From assembly GCF_007655135.1 (NCBI RefSeq), contig NC_045133.1, positions 18,511,845-18,575,844 on the forward strand: DNA of 64,000 nt, given 5' to 3'. The DNA is from Punica granatum (taxonomy: Eukaryota > Streptophyta > Magnoliopsida > Myrtales > Lythraceae). The translations under genes and the position numbers were made by a program. Under the pieces are notes generated by a model. The model was not told the origin of the DNA, ran no database searches, and saw only the letters and a program-made list of their open reading frames with translations. Below are positions 24,037 through 35,914 of the stretch, piece by piece; positions within the stretch are counted from its first letter, which is position 1; each line of letters begins with the position of its first letter.

Positions 24037-24815
24037 CACTCAGATGCAGAATACTGCAAAGAGAAATGCCAAATTTCACATCAATTGGATAGAGAACATA
24101 AACAAACGCCGCCATTAACAGACTGGGAGTTCCAGAACAAGGAATGATCTCGAATCTCAGCTTGTTGAACAAAAAAGACAACCCGACGAATTGAGAAAAA
24201 ACTGCCCCTGATAGCTATAACACAACCATAAAATATATTCTGCATCCAACACAATAACAATAGCTGAGCGATCCTTTCAATATTCCGAAAATGAAACCTT
24301 TTCTACCGAACCAAATTTCATCCCAACATGATAACAAAAGGACGCAGATATCATGAATGAGAAAAACCAAAAATTCGAACCAATGCATTCCTCGGTAAGC
24401 ATAAAGCCGACGACATTGAGGATAGCCCCACCCAAAACGACATTTCATATCCAATATATCCCAGATTTCATAGACATCTGGAGAAAAAAGAAAAGAAAAA
24501 TCTCTTCCCGATTGAGCGATTGATCACAAATTGCGATATTCCAAACCAAACACTGAATTTCACAGAAAACATATACGAAAAACGCCACGAACGTCAATGG
24601 AACAGAGCACACGCTACAAAAGATCAAAACTTCAATCCGACCCAACAATGGAAACAGCCCAAGAACAGGAACCCATATAGAATCCGCATCGAAAAACCGA
24701 TTGAATAGGCGAGACTTTCATGACATACCCTTCTTTCTCTCTCCCGTAAGCTCCTTCTTCGTTCTTCACCTTAACCAGCGAAGAATCAATGACGCCCTGC
24801 TCGAGGTTTAAGGGC
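24037..24815 (-). promoter_or_regulatory. 5' UTR with leader intron of the calmodulin-binding gene
   Basis: Read on the minus strand, TTTCTCTTTGCAG just before the ATG-containing exon is a good acceptor (near 24056), and AGAAGGGTATGTCATG (near 24729) is a good donor. This gives an ~670-bp intron in the 5' UTR. The upstream exon is CT/GA-rich. Boundaries are inferred. Confidence 0.55.
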
Positions 24816-25284
24816 CACTCCGGCTTATATTGTTATTATTATTATTATTCTATTGAGGAATTTGAAATACAATAATGATACTGACAAGGGGAGGCGGGGA
24901 AGGGGATGGATTGAATGAATGTTTTCTTGCTTCTGAGATCGTGCCAGCAACTGATTTTTTTTGGCAGGCCTCTTTGTCTGTGAGGGGACGCGTCTGTTAG
25001 CGAATTCTAAGCCAAGAAGGAAAGAGGAAGAGAGAGAGAGAGAGGATTCCTTCTTCTTCCTCGTCTCCTCCCTCTCCTTTCTTCCGTCCTTTCTTCTTCC
25101 CCTTAATTGTTTTTGTGTCGTTTATTGCCTTTTTTTTTTCCTTCTCTATTATGTTTTTTTTTTGGGGGAGTTTTAGGTAATTAGTTCTTTGACTGTTTTA
25201 ATTTATTGCCAATTATAGAAAATTAAGGGCTTGATTGACAAAAGGTTAATTACTTAGTCAGGCGCAATGTTTTCGTTCCTATCA
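24816..25284. other. Promoter-side spacer with ATT microsatellite
   Basis: An (ATT)n tract lies at about 24830-24850, a (GA)n tract at about 25031-25047 and a TTC-rich tract at about 25048-25105. No gene is recognised. Confidence 0.5.
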
Positions 25285-25827
25285 AGAATATTTCCAGAAT
25301 ATTACAAAAAAAAATGCAAAAATTTCAAAATATATTAGATTGCAAAATCTTTACGTTTTGTCTCAAATTTGACACAACCTTTAAAAATTACATAAGAAAA
25401 CATAACTTTTATTTTTCATGTCAAATTTGGCATGCCGTCATATTTCCATCCAAAAATTAACCATTTCGCGATGTTGTGTGCCTATTTGGCGGACGGAGCA
25501 CGCGCGAACAAATCACATGCAACATAAATTAGAAAAGGCCGTCAGATTTGGTATTAAAATGAAAGTATGATAAGTTTGACACGTTAGACAAAGACTGTAC
25601 ATTAGCACTACGTGAGTTCTGTGTACTTGTACTCCCATGCCAAATAGGCGTCACGTTAGTCAAATCATTAGTTTTTTACGGAAATGTGATGGTGTGTCAT
25701 ATTTGACAAAAAGATGAAAGGTTATAATTTTTTAAGCTTTTAAATGGTTGTGGCAAATATGACACAAAGTACAAAGGTTGTACTATACGATATATTTTGC
25801 TATATTTCTTTTTCTCGTGATATTTGT
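25285..25827. mobile_element. Long-inverted-repeat non-autonomous element
   Basis: Arms of ~170-190 bases are mirrored. CAAAATATAT ... TTTGACACAACCTTT on the left pairs with AATGGTTGTGGCAAATATGAC ... ATATATTTTG on the right. CAAATTTGGCATGCCGTCAT pairs with the GATGGTGTGTCATATTTG region, and GTGCCTATTTGGC pairs with GCCAAATAGGCG. The centre (~25480-25640) is the loop. It is non-coding. Exact ends and target duplication could not be fixed by eye. Confidence 0.7.
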
Positions 25828-27741
25828 AAAAAATAAAATAATGATTTGACATCAAATCAGCACCCGCAAGTTGCAAGTGATTCGATTTATGTTGCTACTG
25901 GGTATAATCGTTTCCAATATGAAGAGCAAAACACCATATAGAAAGTTGGCACTCAATCTGTTTCGAACTGAAATTACCCCTTAATATAGATGTAGGTATG
26001 TTTGATATCTATTACAAGTAGAACATTTGGTTTCTTCTGCAGTCTAAATCCCTTGAAGTACTATAAAACAGGTTCAATGGTTGGTTTAAGTTTCGTGAGT
26101 TCTTTCTCTTATTATTATTTTTTTCAATTTGTACAGAAAATCTTCTATTCTATTCTCGTGATTAGACTTTGGTTCTTCGTTCATCTAGTGTATAGCTTTC
26201 CATGCATTGCCCTTTTATCTCTTACCAGTGGAAAAAAAATGATCCGTATGCCGCGATAGATTAATTTCATAATAAGAATTACAAGTACAAAATATCTTTC
26301 AATTTCTTGAAAATAAATTTAAGAATTTAAAATTTTATCTTTTATACTAATCATCCTAAACTTTACTCCTAATTTTTAAATGATAAGATCATATAATGGA
26401 ATATCATTGGGAGAAAGTATCAGAAGTTAAATGCAATGATAAAAAAGGGGTCAAATTGCGATGAAAATGAAAAAAAAATACATAAGAAGAAGAACAATAA
26501 CACTATTATAATTCTTCTTTAGTATTAACTAGAAAAATAGAATAACTCGTGTTGCCCCAACTATTTTTATATTAAAATTGTTTTCGAATCTATTTAAATT
26601 TTATTAAGTTTAAAACTATTTTAACTTTCTTAAATATGTTATATCTAATTATTTCTAATGTGATCTCCGTCCATTTTCCTCCTAATAATTCAAATCAAAT
26701 CAAATATATGAATTGTATTGTGTTATTTGAGCATTAAAAGACGTCAGATGAATTAAATATGTTCTTAAAAAGTAGATATAACTTTAAAAAAGTATGTAAA
26801 TAAAAGCGTATTTTGAATTGCGTAGATTCGTACTTGCAAAAATATAGTAGCTTGTCGAACAAATTATTATATAGGTTCTTTTGGCATGTTGACAGAGTTA
26901 TGGAAATCTTTTTTTCCAAAAACAAATTTGGGAGATAGTTGGAAGGACTTATATTAAAAGAAAAACAATGTTTGGGAACTTTTTGAAAAGATAAAAAAAT
27001 GCACTAGCAATCTAGTGACACATGACAAATAAAATGAGAGTTTTCTTTTATTGGGCCAAAATGAGAATTCCGAATTCCTCTTGAAACTCTACTTTCTTAA
27101 GTTTTATATTAGGTTATATGTTGCTAGGGACATAGGATTTTGTTCAAGGGAGGCGAGTTCTTAGAGGGGCAATAAGAAGGTCAATTTTCAAAGTTAGGGG
27201 GTGAACATATACATTTATAACGTCAAAATTTTCGGGAGACAACTGCCCCTGTTAGCCACCCTCAATCCATCCCTATGTGGTGCACTTGGTCGACCTGGTT
27301 TGAGAGAATAAAATTACATTATTTAAGAAAATGTACAAAATATTGTACGCTTGAAAAGTATCTTTGTAAAATATTTCTGTATTATATTGACAGTCAAATA
27401 AATAGAGATTGCATATTAAATAAAATAACTAGTTGTAAAATTGTCACTAAACAACTTAATTTTCGAAATCACAATATATTAATTTTAAAATAGTGTGATC
27501 ACATAAAAGATAAAAATTTAACAATTGAAAGTGGATATTACAAAATATTATTTTCAAAAAATATGAAAAATTTCAAGTTTGTCTATTTCAACTTAAGTCC
27601 GTAATAAATCCACATAATGTACTGACGATTCAATAGGTTTGTATACTATAAATTACACAGATAATTAATTGAAAACTTATCACTAAGCTGTTTAAGATTA
27701 ATATACTATATTAGAGATTATTATTTAAAAATTAAATTAAT
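25828..27741. other. AT-rich intergenic DNA
   Basis: No gene is recognised. Around 27120-27290 there is GGGAGGCGAG...GGGGGTGAACATATAC...AACTGCCCCTGTTAGCC, a G-run/C-run layout common at transposon ends. Nothing else is supported. Confidence 0.5.
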
Positions 27742-27925
27742 CTTTTTCGGTGTAAACCCTGGTATCCGAAAGTCTAATTGAGCCCCGACTAATCCAGTCA
27801 AGCCGGGTTGGTCCACTAAAGGGTAAAGCTCTCCCATCGTGGACTTTCTGCATTCATAAGGACTCAAACTCGAGACCTTCCTCAAGCGGAGTAAATATCG
27901 AACTGCTTGAATCAACCCACATTGG
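27742..27925 (-). mobile_element. tRNA-derived SINE-like copy
   Basis: Read on the minus strand it starts with a tRNA-like head and a box B-like GAGTTTGAGTCCT, continues AATGCAGAAAGTCCACGATGG, and ends GGATACCAGGGTTTACACCG plus A-run. It is the same family as 60362-60546 and 53974-54112. Confidence 0.65.
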
Positions 27926-28696
27926 TAAATTAATCTTTCAAAAATATTATTATTCTAAAAAATGTGATAATTATGATAAGAAAACAATGCATGGGATATA
28001 ACATAGGCCAGTAACTCTGTCAGTTTATGGCAATATGAAAATATCAAAGTTGCATATTAGAAAGCGAAGATCCGGAAAAAATTATTTCAGAAAATGTGTA
28101 AATCAAATTTGTAAATGGTTTTTAAATTGAAAATCTATCATAAATTCATATAATATATAGACGATTATATAAATTTGCAACTCATACGAATTGAGACTGT
28201 TATTTGCGAAATAATTATTCATGCATTAAAAATTAATCAGATTATACCCTTTTAAATTCAAAATTAATCATTAAATTTTTTTACTATTCTTTAGAAAGCA
28301 AATCTACTTTCTAAGAATCGGAATAATACTATAAAAGTTATATAATATGTGAAAAGGAGTACATCCAATGCAAACAATCAAAACAGTAAAAAGAATAATT
28401 AATTCATCATGTATAGAATTTTGAAAAGTATCATAATAAGTCACTAATTTTATATATGGATAGTCATATATTTTCGTCACAAGCTGCTACGAAATTATGG
28501 ACATATAAACATAAAAAAAAAACAACATTAAAAATAGGGATGTCATCTGTTGTTTAAAAATGCAAAATAAATTTATTTTGTAATTTTTAAAATAAATATG
28601 ATAGATTTATATTAAATTAAATATACCATGCTTTATTAAGTAGGATGATAAGTCATAAATTATTGAACGATTTAACCCTGCTTAAAAAACACGTGA
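27926..28696. other. AT-rich intergenic DNA
   Basis: No gene or recognisable element. The CACTA left end should lie between here and 28930 but was not identified. Confidence 0.5.
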
Positions 28697-28735
28697 TTAC
28701 GGAGGGATTTCCCGAGGTACTGAATCCCTCCGTAA
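28697..28735. repeat. Perfect 13-bp stem hairpin
   Basis: TTACGGAGGGATT (28697-28709), a 13-base loop, then AATCCCTCCGTAA (28723-28735). TTCCCGAGGT inside the loop recurs downstream near 28772. Similar GAGGGAT/ATCCCTC palindromes occur at 7284-7450. It probably belongs to the subterminal region of the CACTA element that follows. Confidence 0.7.
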
Positions 28736-28929
28736 AAAACCGCAAGTAATTTCCAAAAAAATTATTAATTTTCCCGAGGTCCTCCAGGCAGCTGCGCCCC
28801 GCCAATGCTGCTCCCGGCACTTGATAGCAGCTCGGGTTTATATACATATATATATATATATATGTATGTATCTGTTTGTGTATTTATATATATCTATATA
28901 TATGCATATCATAATCAAGGAGGTATTAA

Positions 28930-31900
28930 GAAGGAGTTCGTGGATGGGGTAAGGAAATTTATTTAGTGCGGCGAGCAGTTTGCTAAGGACAATAATAAAC
29001 GAAAAATTATCTCCACGATTAAAGTGCCAATATGAAGGGCGTTTCTTGCCTCCACATGAAGTTCACATTCATTTTTACAAGACTGGTTTCAAACCAAATT
29101 ATTGATACTTGAGAGAATTATCCCGATAGTGGGGAGTCCATTTCTACTGCATTCGCATCGGATCCTCCTCCACAAGAGGACTTTGACCATCGATTGAATG
29201 TGTACTAGGATATGGCCTATGATGCGATGAGACAGGATTATGGGCATCAAACGCGTGTTGAGGATCTAAATCCAAATGCTATGAGATTTTATAACGTTTT
29301 GGAGAATTATAACCAGCCTATATGGCATGGCTCCGAGCGGCATTTCACCCTTTCAATTGCCGCCAGATATTTCAGCATTAAATGTGACTACAATACCCCG
29401 CAAGCCGGCGTGGATGACTTTCTCGACATACTACGGCATGAGCTCGCTCCAAGGATGGATAATGTTCCTAAGAATTATTACAAGGCGAAGAAGTTATTGT
29501 CATCTCTTGGTTTGAGCTTAGAAAGAATCTATTGTTACCTAAAGGGTTGCATATTGCATTACAAGAATGATTCCGATTTAACGACTATAAATTCTATGGT
29601 CGGTCGAGATATGTGCAACGGTCAGACATGCATTGTAATCCAAAGTTCAAGGCAAGGAAAACAATGCATTGTATGCCTTTGATTCAAAGATTGAAAAGGC
29701 TCTACACCTCAACGACATCAACGTCCAAAATGAGATGGCACTTTGAGAATCGTCGATTGGAAAATGTTATGTGTCATTCGTCCGATGGGAAAGCTTGGAA
29801 GCGACAACATACACAAAGATTTTGCGCTTGAGCCTCGAAATGTTCGGCTCGATTTGCGCAGACGGTTTCAATCCATTTAACAGAGGAAAAGAGGCATACT
29901 CGTGTTGGCCTGTTATTATTAGTCTGTACCACTTGCCCCCAGAAATGCGTATGACGACGGAATATATGCTATTGACTTGTATCATTCCAGAACAAAAAAA
30001 TCCAAAATCAATGATAAACGTTTATTTACAACCATTAATCAATGAGTTGGAGGAACTCTGGGACGTTGGGGTGCTTACTATGATGCTTTGTCAAGGAACA
30101 ACTTCAACATGAGATCAGCTTTGATGAGGACTATAAATGGCTTCTTGGCTTATAGGGTGCTATCTGGCTGAGTAACCCTGGGGAAATTGGCTAGCCCTCA
30201 CTGCATGAGCTCAAGCAAAGCATTCACCCTCGAAAATGGTCGTAAGTGCAGTTGATTTGATTGCCACAGAATGTTCTTGGATGCATCGCATCCATACAGG
30301 AGAAACGTGAGGAACTTTAGGAGAGGGAAGACGAAGAATGACCCTCCGCCTGCTAAGCCTATTGGTGAAAAAAAATCTTATACTAGGTTACCCAAAATGT
30401 GAAGAAAGTGACCAAAGAAGGGAGGCCGGTTAGACATGATGGCTACGGGAGAAATCAAACTTTTATAAAGCATAGTATTTTTTGGGAGTTGCGTTGTGGA
30501 AGGATCATTTCACTCGTAACGACATCATGCATATTAAGAAGAACGTGTTCGACAATATTTTCAATACCGTCATGGATATGAAGGACAAGACAAAGGACAA
30601 CGCAAAAGCCCTTATCAATTTGGAGAAAACTATAGACATCCAGAACTCAATTTGGTAGACACGCCCTATTGACAAATCAATAAGCCGAAGGCCCAATATG
30701 CATTGTCACTAAATCGGCGAAGAAACATATGTGAATGGGTCACAAACCTACGAACGCTGGATGGATATTCGTCGAACTTGGCTAGATCAGTGGATGTCGA
30801 CCAATGCACTTTCTAAGGATGAAAGAGTCATGATTGTCATATGTTTCTTGAACAGCTGCAGCCTATCGCTTTCAGAGATCTGTCGGATGCCTTTTGTAGT
30901 CAGCAATTTCTTTCCATATTTATGTTCGACGACTTTAAGGCATGAAGACTTGGACATTATGGAGAGGAACATCCTTATTATCCTTTTCAAATTGGCGAAA
31001 ATTTTCCCCTACCTTCTTCGAGTCTATGAACATTTGCCAATGCATTTGATAGAGGAGGCAAGATATTGGGGGTCCGTACAATACAAGTGGATGTACCAAT
31101 TCGAGAGGTAATGTCATTCTTAAGATCGAGATGAACATTTAATTCTAATTTTTCTTATAAGCAATTTCTTAAGGTAATGATGCTTATGGGTAGCTTGGGA
31201 AACTAAAGCGAACCATTAAGTAGAAAGCTCGCGTCGAAGGCTCAATATGCGCAACTTATTTAATCCGTGAGACAACCAATTTCTGCTCATATTACTTCCA
31301 AAACAATTCTCAAACATGGAGGACAGGCGTCCCCCATAATGATGATGGAGGTGTTCCAAGTAGTACGCCACCACTGTATTCTGTTTTCAACCAACCTAGT
31401 CGGCCTTCAGGGTTTCTCGGTGTGAAATTCTTGAATGATTAGGAGTGAAATGCAACACAATATATTGTGCCTATTAATTGCCTTGCAGTGAAGCCATTTA
31501 TTGAGTAAGTACATTTAACGTATTAGACGAGGAGAACTTCCTTCTTGAATTACACCCACCAATCATAACTAATTATAACTTATTGGAAATGCAGTTACTT
31601 CATTAATAGTTCCAACATCAGTCCAAATGAAGCATACCATGTGTTTAAGAATCATTTCGTTTAGTGGTTCGAGATATTCATTAGTGTAACTTACTCTGAT
31701 TTTAATTCTTACATGGTTATCCATCCATAATTTACGCATAATGTGTCTTCGTGGGTAAATAATCCCAATAATGGGATTAACGATAAAGTGCTACGGGATC
31801 TTGCTTGGGTCTTGGTATGCGTGTCAAGAACCACACGTACTTCATTAATGGATACAAGTTCCAAACATATATGCCTAGCCAGGAATACGACAACCAACAA

Positions 31901-32430
31901 TGGTATTTGGGTTAGAGGGGAAAGTGGTTATGGACTTGTGATTGATTATTATGGCATCTTAGAGGAGATCATAGAACTAGACTACCATGGACTACCCAGC
32001 AAGACCGTCGTTTTTTTTCCAAGGATAGTAGTTTGATCCTACATCTTCTCATGGAACTCGAATAGATGCTGAGACCTGGATTGTAGAAGTAAGGTTTGGT
32101 GGTAGGATCGGGGATAACATTCCATTTGTTATCGTCCCGCAAGCAAGGTAGGTTTATTATGTACCATACTTGTCTCGAGATAGAAATAGTTCGGCATGGC
32201 GTGTTGTTATAAATACGAATTCAAGTGGCAAAGTAGAAGTTCCCGAGACATTAGAAATTGCGTATCAAACGAAGATCATTCCCTTGTTCGTCCAGTAACT
32301 TCAAATGACATTGATCCCCCATTGGTTGATAGAATCAATCCTCTTGAGTATGTTCAAAATGTTGTGGACGATGGATGGTTTCGATTATGCCGAGATACTC
32401 ATGACAACGATGATGATGAATGAAATTGTT
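28930..32430 (+). pseudogene. Decayed CACTA (En/Spm) TNP2-like transposase
   Basis: Frames read in order along the plus strand recall TNP2-type transposases. A transposase-associated N-terminus lies near 28937 (EFVDGVRKFI, then stop), and the core near 29212-29682 has FTLSIAARYFSIK and KLLSSLGLSLERIYCYLKGC. Next come ADGFNPF...YSCWPVIISLYHLPPEM (29850-29945), VYLQPLINELEELWDVGV, and HIKKNVFDNIFNTVMDMK near 30530. DUF4218-like ERNILIILFKLAKIFP...KWMYQFER (30960-31110) and DUF4216-like DYYGILEEIIELDYHG (31950-31995) follow. Many stops and frame changes break it, so it cannot make an active enzyme. The element as a whole probably runs to the CACTA end at 34427. Confidence 0.85.
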
Positions 32431-32459
32431 TGGATTAAAATTGTTGAATGTCAGTGAAT

Positions 32460-32840
32460 TATATACCTGTGCAATAATTTTACTATGGGAACGATTTTTT
32501 TTTTAATTATTACATTTTATGAGTGTATCTTGTTATACTCGTTGTGGATAATTTATTTACTAAATTGTAAATTTCTTAATCTACAGATGTTTGAACAATG
32601 TGATCGTAAAAAAAGGGCTCTTGGCAATCTGGTGGTGAGGAGCTTCAATGGTAAATATACCCATGCAGTAATTTTAGTAAGTGAATGATTTTTTTAATTA
32701 TTACATTTTATAAATTTATCTTGTTATACTTGTTGTGAGTAATTTATTTACTAAACTGCAAATTTCTTAATCTACAAATGTTTGAACAACGTGATTGTAA
32801 AAAGAAGGGCTCTTGGCAATCTGGTGTTGAGGAGTGTCGG
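32460..32840 (+). repeat. Tandem duplication (~191 bp) inside the CACTA element
   Basis: An intron-like AT-rich stretch ending CTTAATCTAC, then ATGTTTGAACAA, occurs twice with offset 191 (ATGs at 32587 and 32778). Both copies continue into a KKxALGNL/KKGSWQSG-like peptide. It looks like a duplicated intron-exon junction. Confidence 0.75.
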
Positions 32841-34400
32841 TCGAAAGAGCTGATGAATGTCCCCGAACGGAAGCATTTGTTCCCTAGGAGTGACAACCAG
32901 TCACAGCAGGTGAACTTTGGAGTTCAAGGTATACCTCCAATGGGACCGATTCTCCACACTCAGTGCGCACCCTATTCGCAACACATGATGCCCTTGGATT
33001 CCGTCCCATGTCATGGAAGTGGTCATATGGCATCTCCATATGATATCGTATATGTAATAACGCTGATAAATGTATGTTGTAGGTTCCAGAAACTCATCCC
33101 TACACATTTCCATTACCAGGACAACGTCAAGAAACAAAGTCACCTACGGAGAATACTTCTCGAGATCAGGCGCCCAAGACACTCGGGGAGGGTAGCGGTG
33201 CATCACCTAGATGGGTCCCTATGCCACTAGCAAGGCAGTGGCCTCATGAGCCAGGGCTGTATAATGGGATGGTCTATCTCACACCCAATTTCAGTGAGGG
33301 ATTTTTACTTAAAATGACCAATGGTTTGTCCGTTTTGTCAAATCTATCATATACTCTTTTTTGTCAAATCTATCCCATGATTTACTTTTTGCATCAAATC
33401 TATCCCGGCGTTATCTTTTCCGTTAACATCTAACGGCCGTACTGAAGTGACACGTGGAGAGATAGTGGGCTACACTTGCCACGTAGGCGCTACGTCAGTA
33501 CGACCGTTAGATGTCGACGGAAAAGATAACGCCGTGATAGATTTGATGCAAAAAGTAAATCATGGGATAAATTTGACAAAAAAAAAGCATATGATAGATT
33601 TGACAAAACGGGCAAACCATGGGCTATTTTAGGTAAATACCTCTTTCAGTGATGAGTTCATAGTATCTTTCCCTTTCATGTTAACTTGTAGTACCGGTTG
33701 TTACTATATGTTGATTATTGTAAATGAGATCAAGTAATAAATGATGCTATCCTTGTACGTTCATTGATTCAAGATAGGGTGTGAATAAGGTTGTGTACGT
33801 ATTAGAAAGGAATATCAACCGCTTCTATCGACAGGGCAAGCTAATCTATTCATTTGTTAGAGTCCCTAAACACGGACATGAAATGATGTTTCAAGAGTGG
33901 AAGGTGATAATGATGCCTTTGTGTATATATATAAACTATGTATTTAATTTAAATTGGTTTAACTATTTTTTGCTTCTTCATTATGCAAAAATATTATTTT
34001 TGAAATCCGATTTACAAGGACTATATGAAGAAGGCCTTCATGACAAAGGCCAGTGATCATCTATCATATATATATCACAATCACAGGGTCAATGGACTTG
34101 AGCTTCATTTTATCGGGGAAACGCATTTGGAGGAGCTCCATAGGCATTGGAGCGACCCCAAGTTCAAGAATATTTCCGAGAAAGTCTCGGAGAATCGAAA
34201 TTCTAACGCCGGAGCATCAATCCACTACGAAGGATCTATATTGATGGGTACGCTTATGTATGGAATTGTAAGCCATCATGCGTGTCCGATACCATCGTTA
34301 ACAGGATTAGCCCGAACCATTAGAAAAGTATTAGGATCAGAAGCATCGATCCACAATCTTTTCCTAACACTACAAAGCGCAACTAAGATCTAAAAAGCAT
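32587..34400 (+). pseudogene. Second CACTA ORF remnant (Transposase_24-like)
   Basis: Downstream of the TNP2-like remnant are discontinuous frames. One is HRHWSDPKFKNISEKVSENR followed by NSNAGASIHYEGS (34136-34230), which has the pattern (W..pef...s..a..NR....g..HtgGS) of the plant En/Spm second protein (Transposase_24). The reading frame is broken by a MITE (33298-33643) and by stops and intron-like AT-rich stretches. It is judged non-functional. Confidence 0.65.
33298..33643. mobile_element. Nested 346-bp MITE with 9-bp TSD
   Basis: TTTCAGTGA flanks both sides (33289-33297 and 33644-33652). The ends GGGATTTTTACTTAAAATG and CTATTTTAGGTAAATACCTC form inverted repeats, and the arms remain mirrored nearly to the centre (CAAATCTATCCC, GCGTTATCTTTTCCG and ATCTAACGG each have inverted partners). 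A 9-bp duplication is the hallmark of Mutator-like elements. There is no coding region. It is nested in the CACTA remnant, hence younger. Confidence 0.9.
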
Positions 34401-34413
34401 CAGCCGAAGTCTA

Positions 34414-34427
34414 TTTCTGCCGTAGTG
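34414..34427 (-). mobile_element. Right terminal inverted repeat of the CACTA element
   Basis: TTTCTGCCGTAGTG reads CACTACGGCAGAAA on the other strand, an almost canonical CACTA terminus, placed just beyond the Transposase_24-like remnant. The matching left end was not found upstream of 28930. Confidence 0.65.
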
Positions 34428-34430
34428 ATT

Positions 34431-35665
34431 GTTACTCAATCTACATTGAATTATTACCTTTTAATTTTACTAAACAAACACTTGTCAAATTTTACTACCC
34501 AGGAAAAAAAAGACTTCTCAATTCATTTAAAAATATTACGTATTATATATATATATATATATATATAGTACTGTACTCTATAAAGTAGAACTGTTTTGCT
34601 GAAAGCTCTATAGAGTAGAGGATATTTATAAGTAACCTAATAACTATTGCAATTTGCATGTCATATCCTATCCTATATATTTAGAAACGAAATATTTCAA
34701 AGCTAAATTAGAAAAAAACATTAAAAATATTATATGCAAAACTTCTGTATAATGTTATACTGGAGAAACTCCACAACGTTTTTTCCGGCTTCTAATTTAT
34801 CTTTCTTCATTGACATTTAAATTTTTAACTATTTTCTCTACGAAATTTTTTAAACCATTTTACTTATCAAAAATAAAAAAATATTCTACCGAAAAGAAAA
34901 AAAAATCAATCATTTTCTTTAACTTCTCAACTCATCTTAAAAATAATTTTCTAACTATTTCCTCTAAAATTTTCAACTCAGCCCTTTTTCGCACCACGTC
35001 TCAGTTAGCGTATATTTACAAAAAAGAAGAAGAAGAAAAATATTGAGGAATGAAGAAAAACTAAGGAGTAAGAATCAAACAATGTATATTAATGGTGCAC
35101 TGCTGAGAATGAGTTGTTTCAGAAATTACAAGAATTGCACCAAAAAGGCGAAAAAATATATGTTCTTACTCAAAAACCTTGAAATCAATATCATCCATTA
35201 TCCATGAACAAAACTAACTTGTTGGGTCCTCTTATTCTTAAGATTACAGCGGGTTGCAAGACACACGACCTAGTGAGGGAAAACCGATATCGATGAAATG
35301 GAAATTGATTCATTGATCGTCATCCACCTCGCTCAATTTTCGTCTTTCCTAATATTTCCAAAAGAATTACATCTCTTCTTATATTATCATTCTTCTCATT
35401 TTTGTTTGGTGAGATGTTTGTTGACATTCAATTCTTACAACATCATGATAATGGAAACTTTTTCTCGTCTTTTAGATTAAAAAGAAGAAAGGGAGAAATG
35501 CATGTTTGTTAGGCAGGTGGTTGGGAGGGACGGTGCTGCTCAAGTGATTGGTGGGTGCCACTTATCTATAACTGAACACAACCGACTAATGAAGAAAAAG
35601 TTTAAAGATAAGGAATTTTATTAATCACTACAAAATTTCTTCAAGTCTCGACTTGGATTTTTATG
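34431..35665. other. AT-rich intergenic DNA with AT microsatellite
   Basis: A (TA)n tract lies at about 34545-34567. No gene is recognised. Confidence 0.5.
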
Positions 35666-35914
35666 GTGGGTTTGATTTTAAAATTGAGTTGAGTTGAGTT
35701 TTAATTTTAATTTATTTGTAATGATTGTGATGTTCAATTGTGAAAAAAATAATGAATAGTTGAGAGAATTTATTTTTAAAAATTGAATTGAATAGTTAAA
35801 AAAATTGAAGAAAAATGAAAAAATAATAATTGTGTTGTTGACTTTTGTTGTGCAGTAAGTATAGTTAAAGTTAGAGTTAAAATCTTAAAATTAAATTGTG
35901 AAATCAAATGGGCT
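35666..35914. repeat. TTTGGTTT-family repeat copy
   Basis: It starts GTGGGTTTGATTTTAAAATTG and ends GTGAAATCAAATGGGCT. The body (GAATAGTTGAGAGAATTTA, TTAAAGTTAGAGTTAAAA) is shared with copies at 51987, 59472 (inverted) and 63875. Non-coding. Confidence 0.6.

Noticed and set aside
24037..24039. Start codon of the calmodulin-binding gene at the upstream in-frame triplet
   Set aside because: That triplet is GTG. The next codon, at 24034-24036, is a normal ATG that gives the expected MAEEN-type N-terminus.
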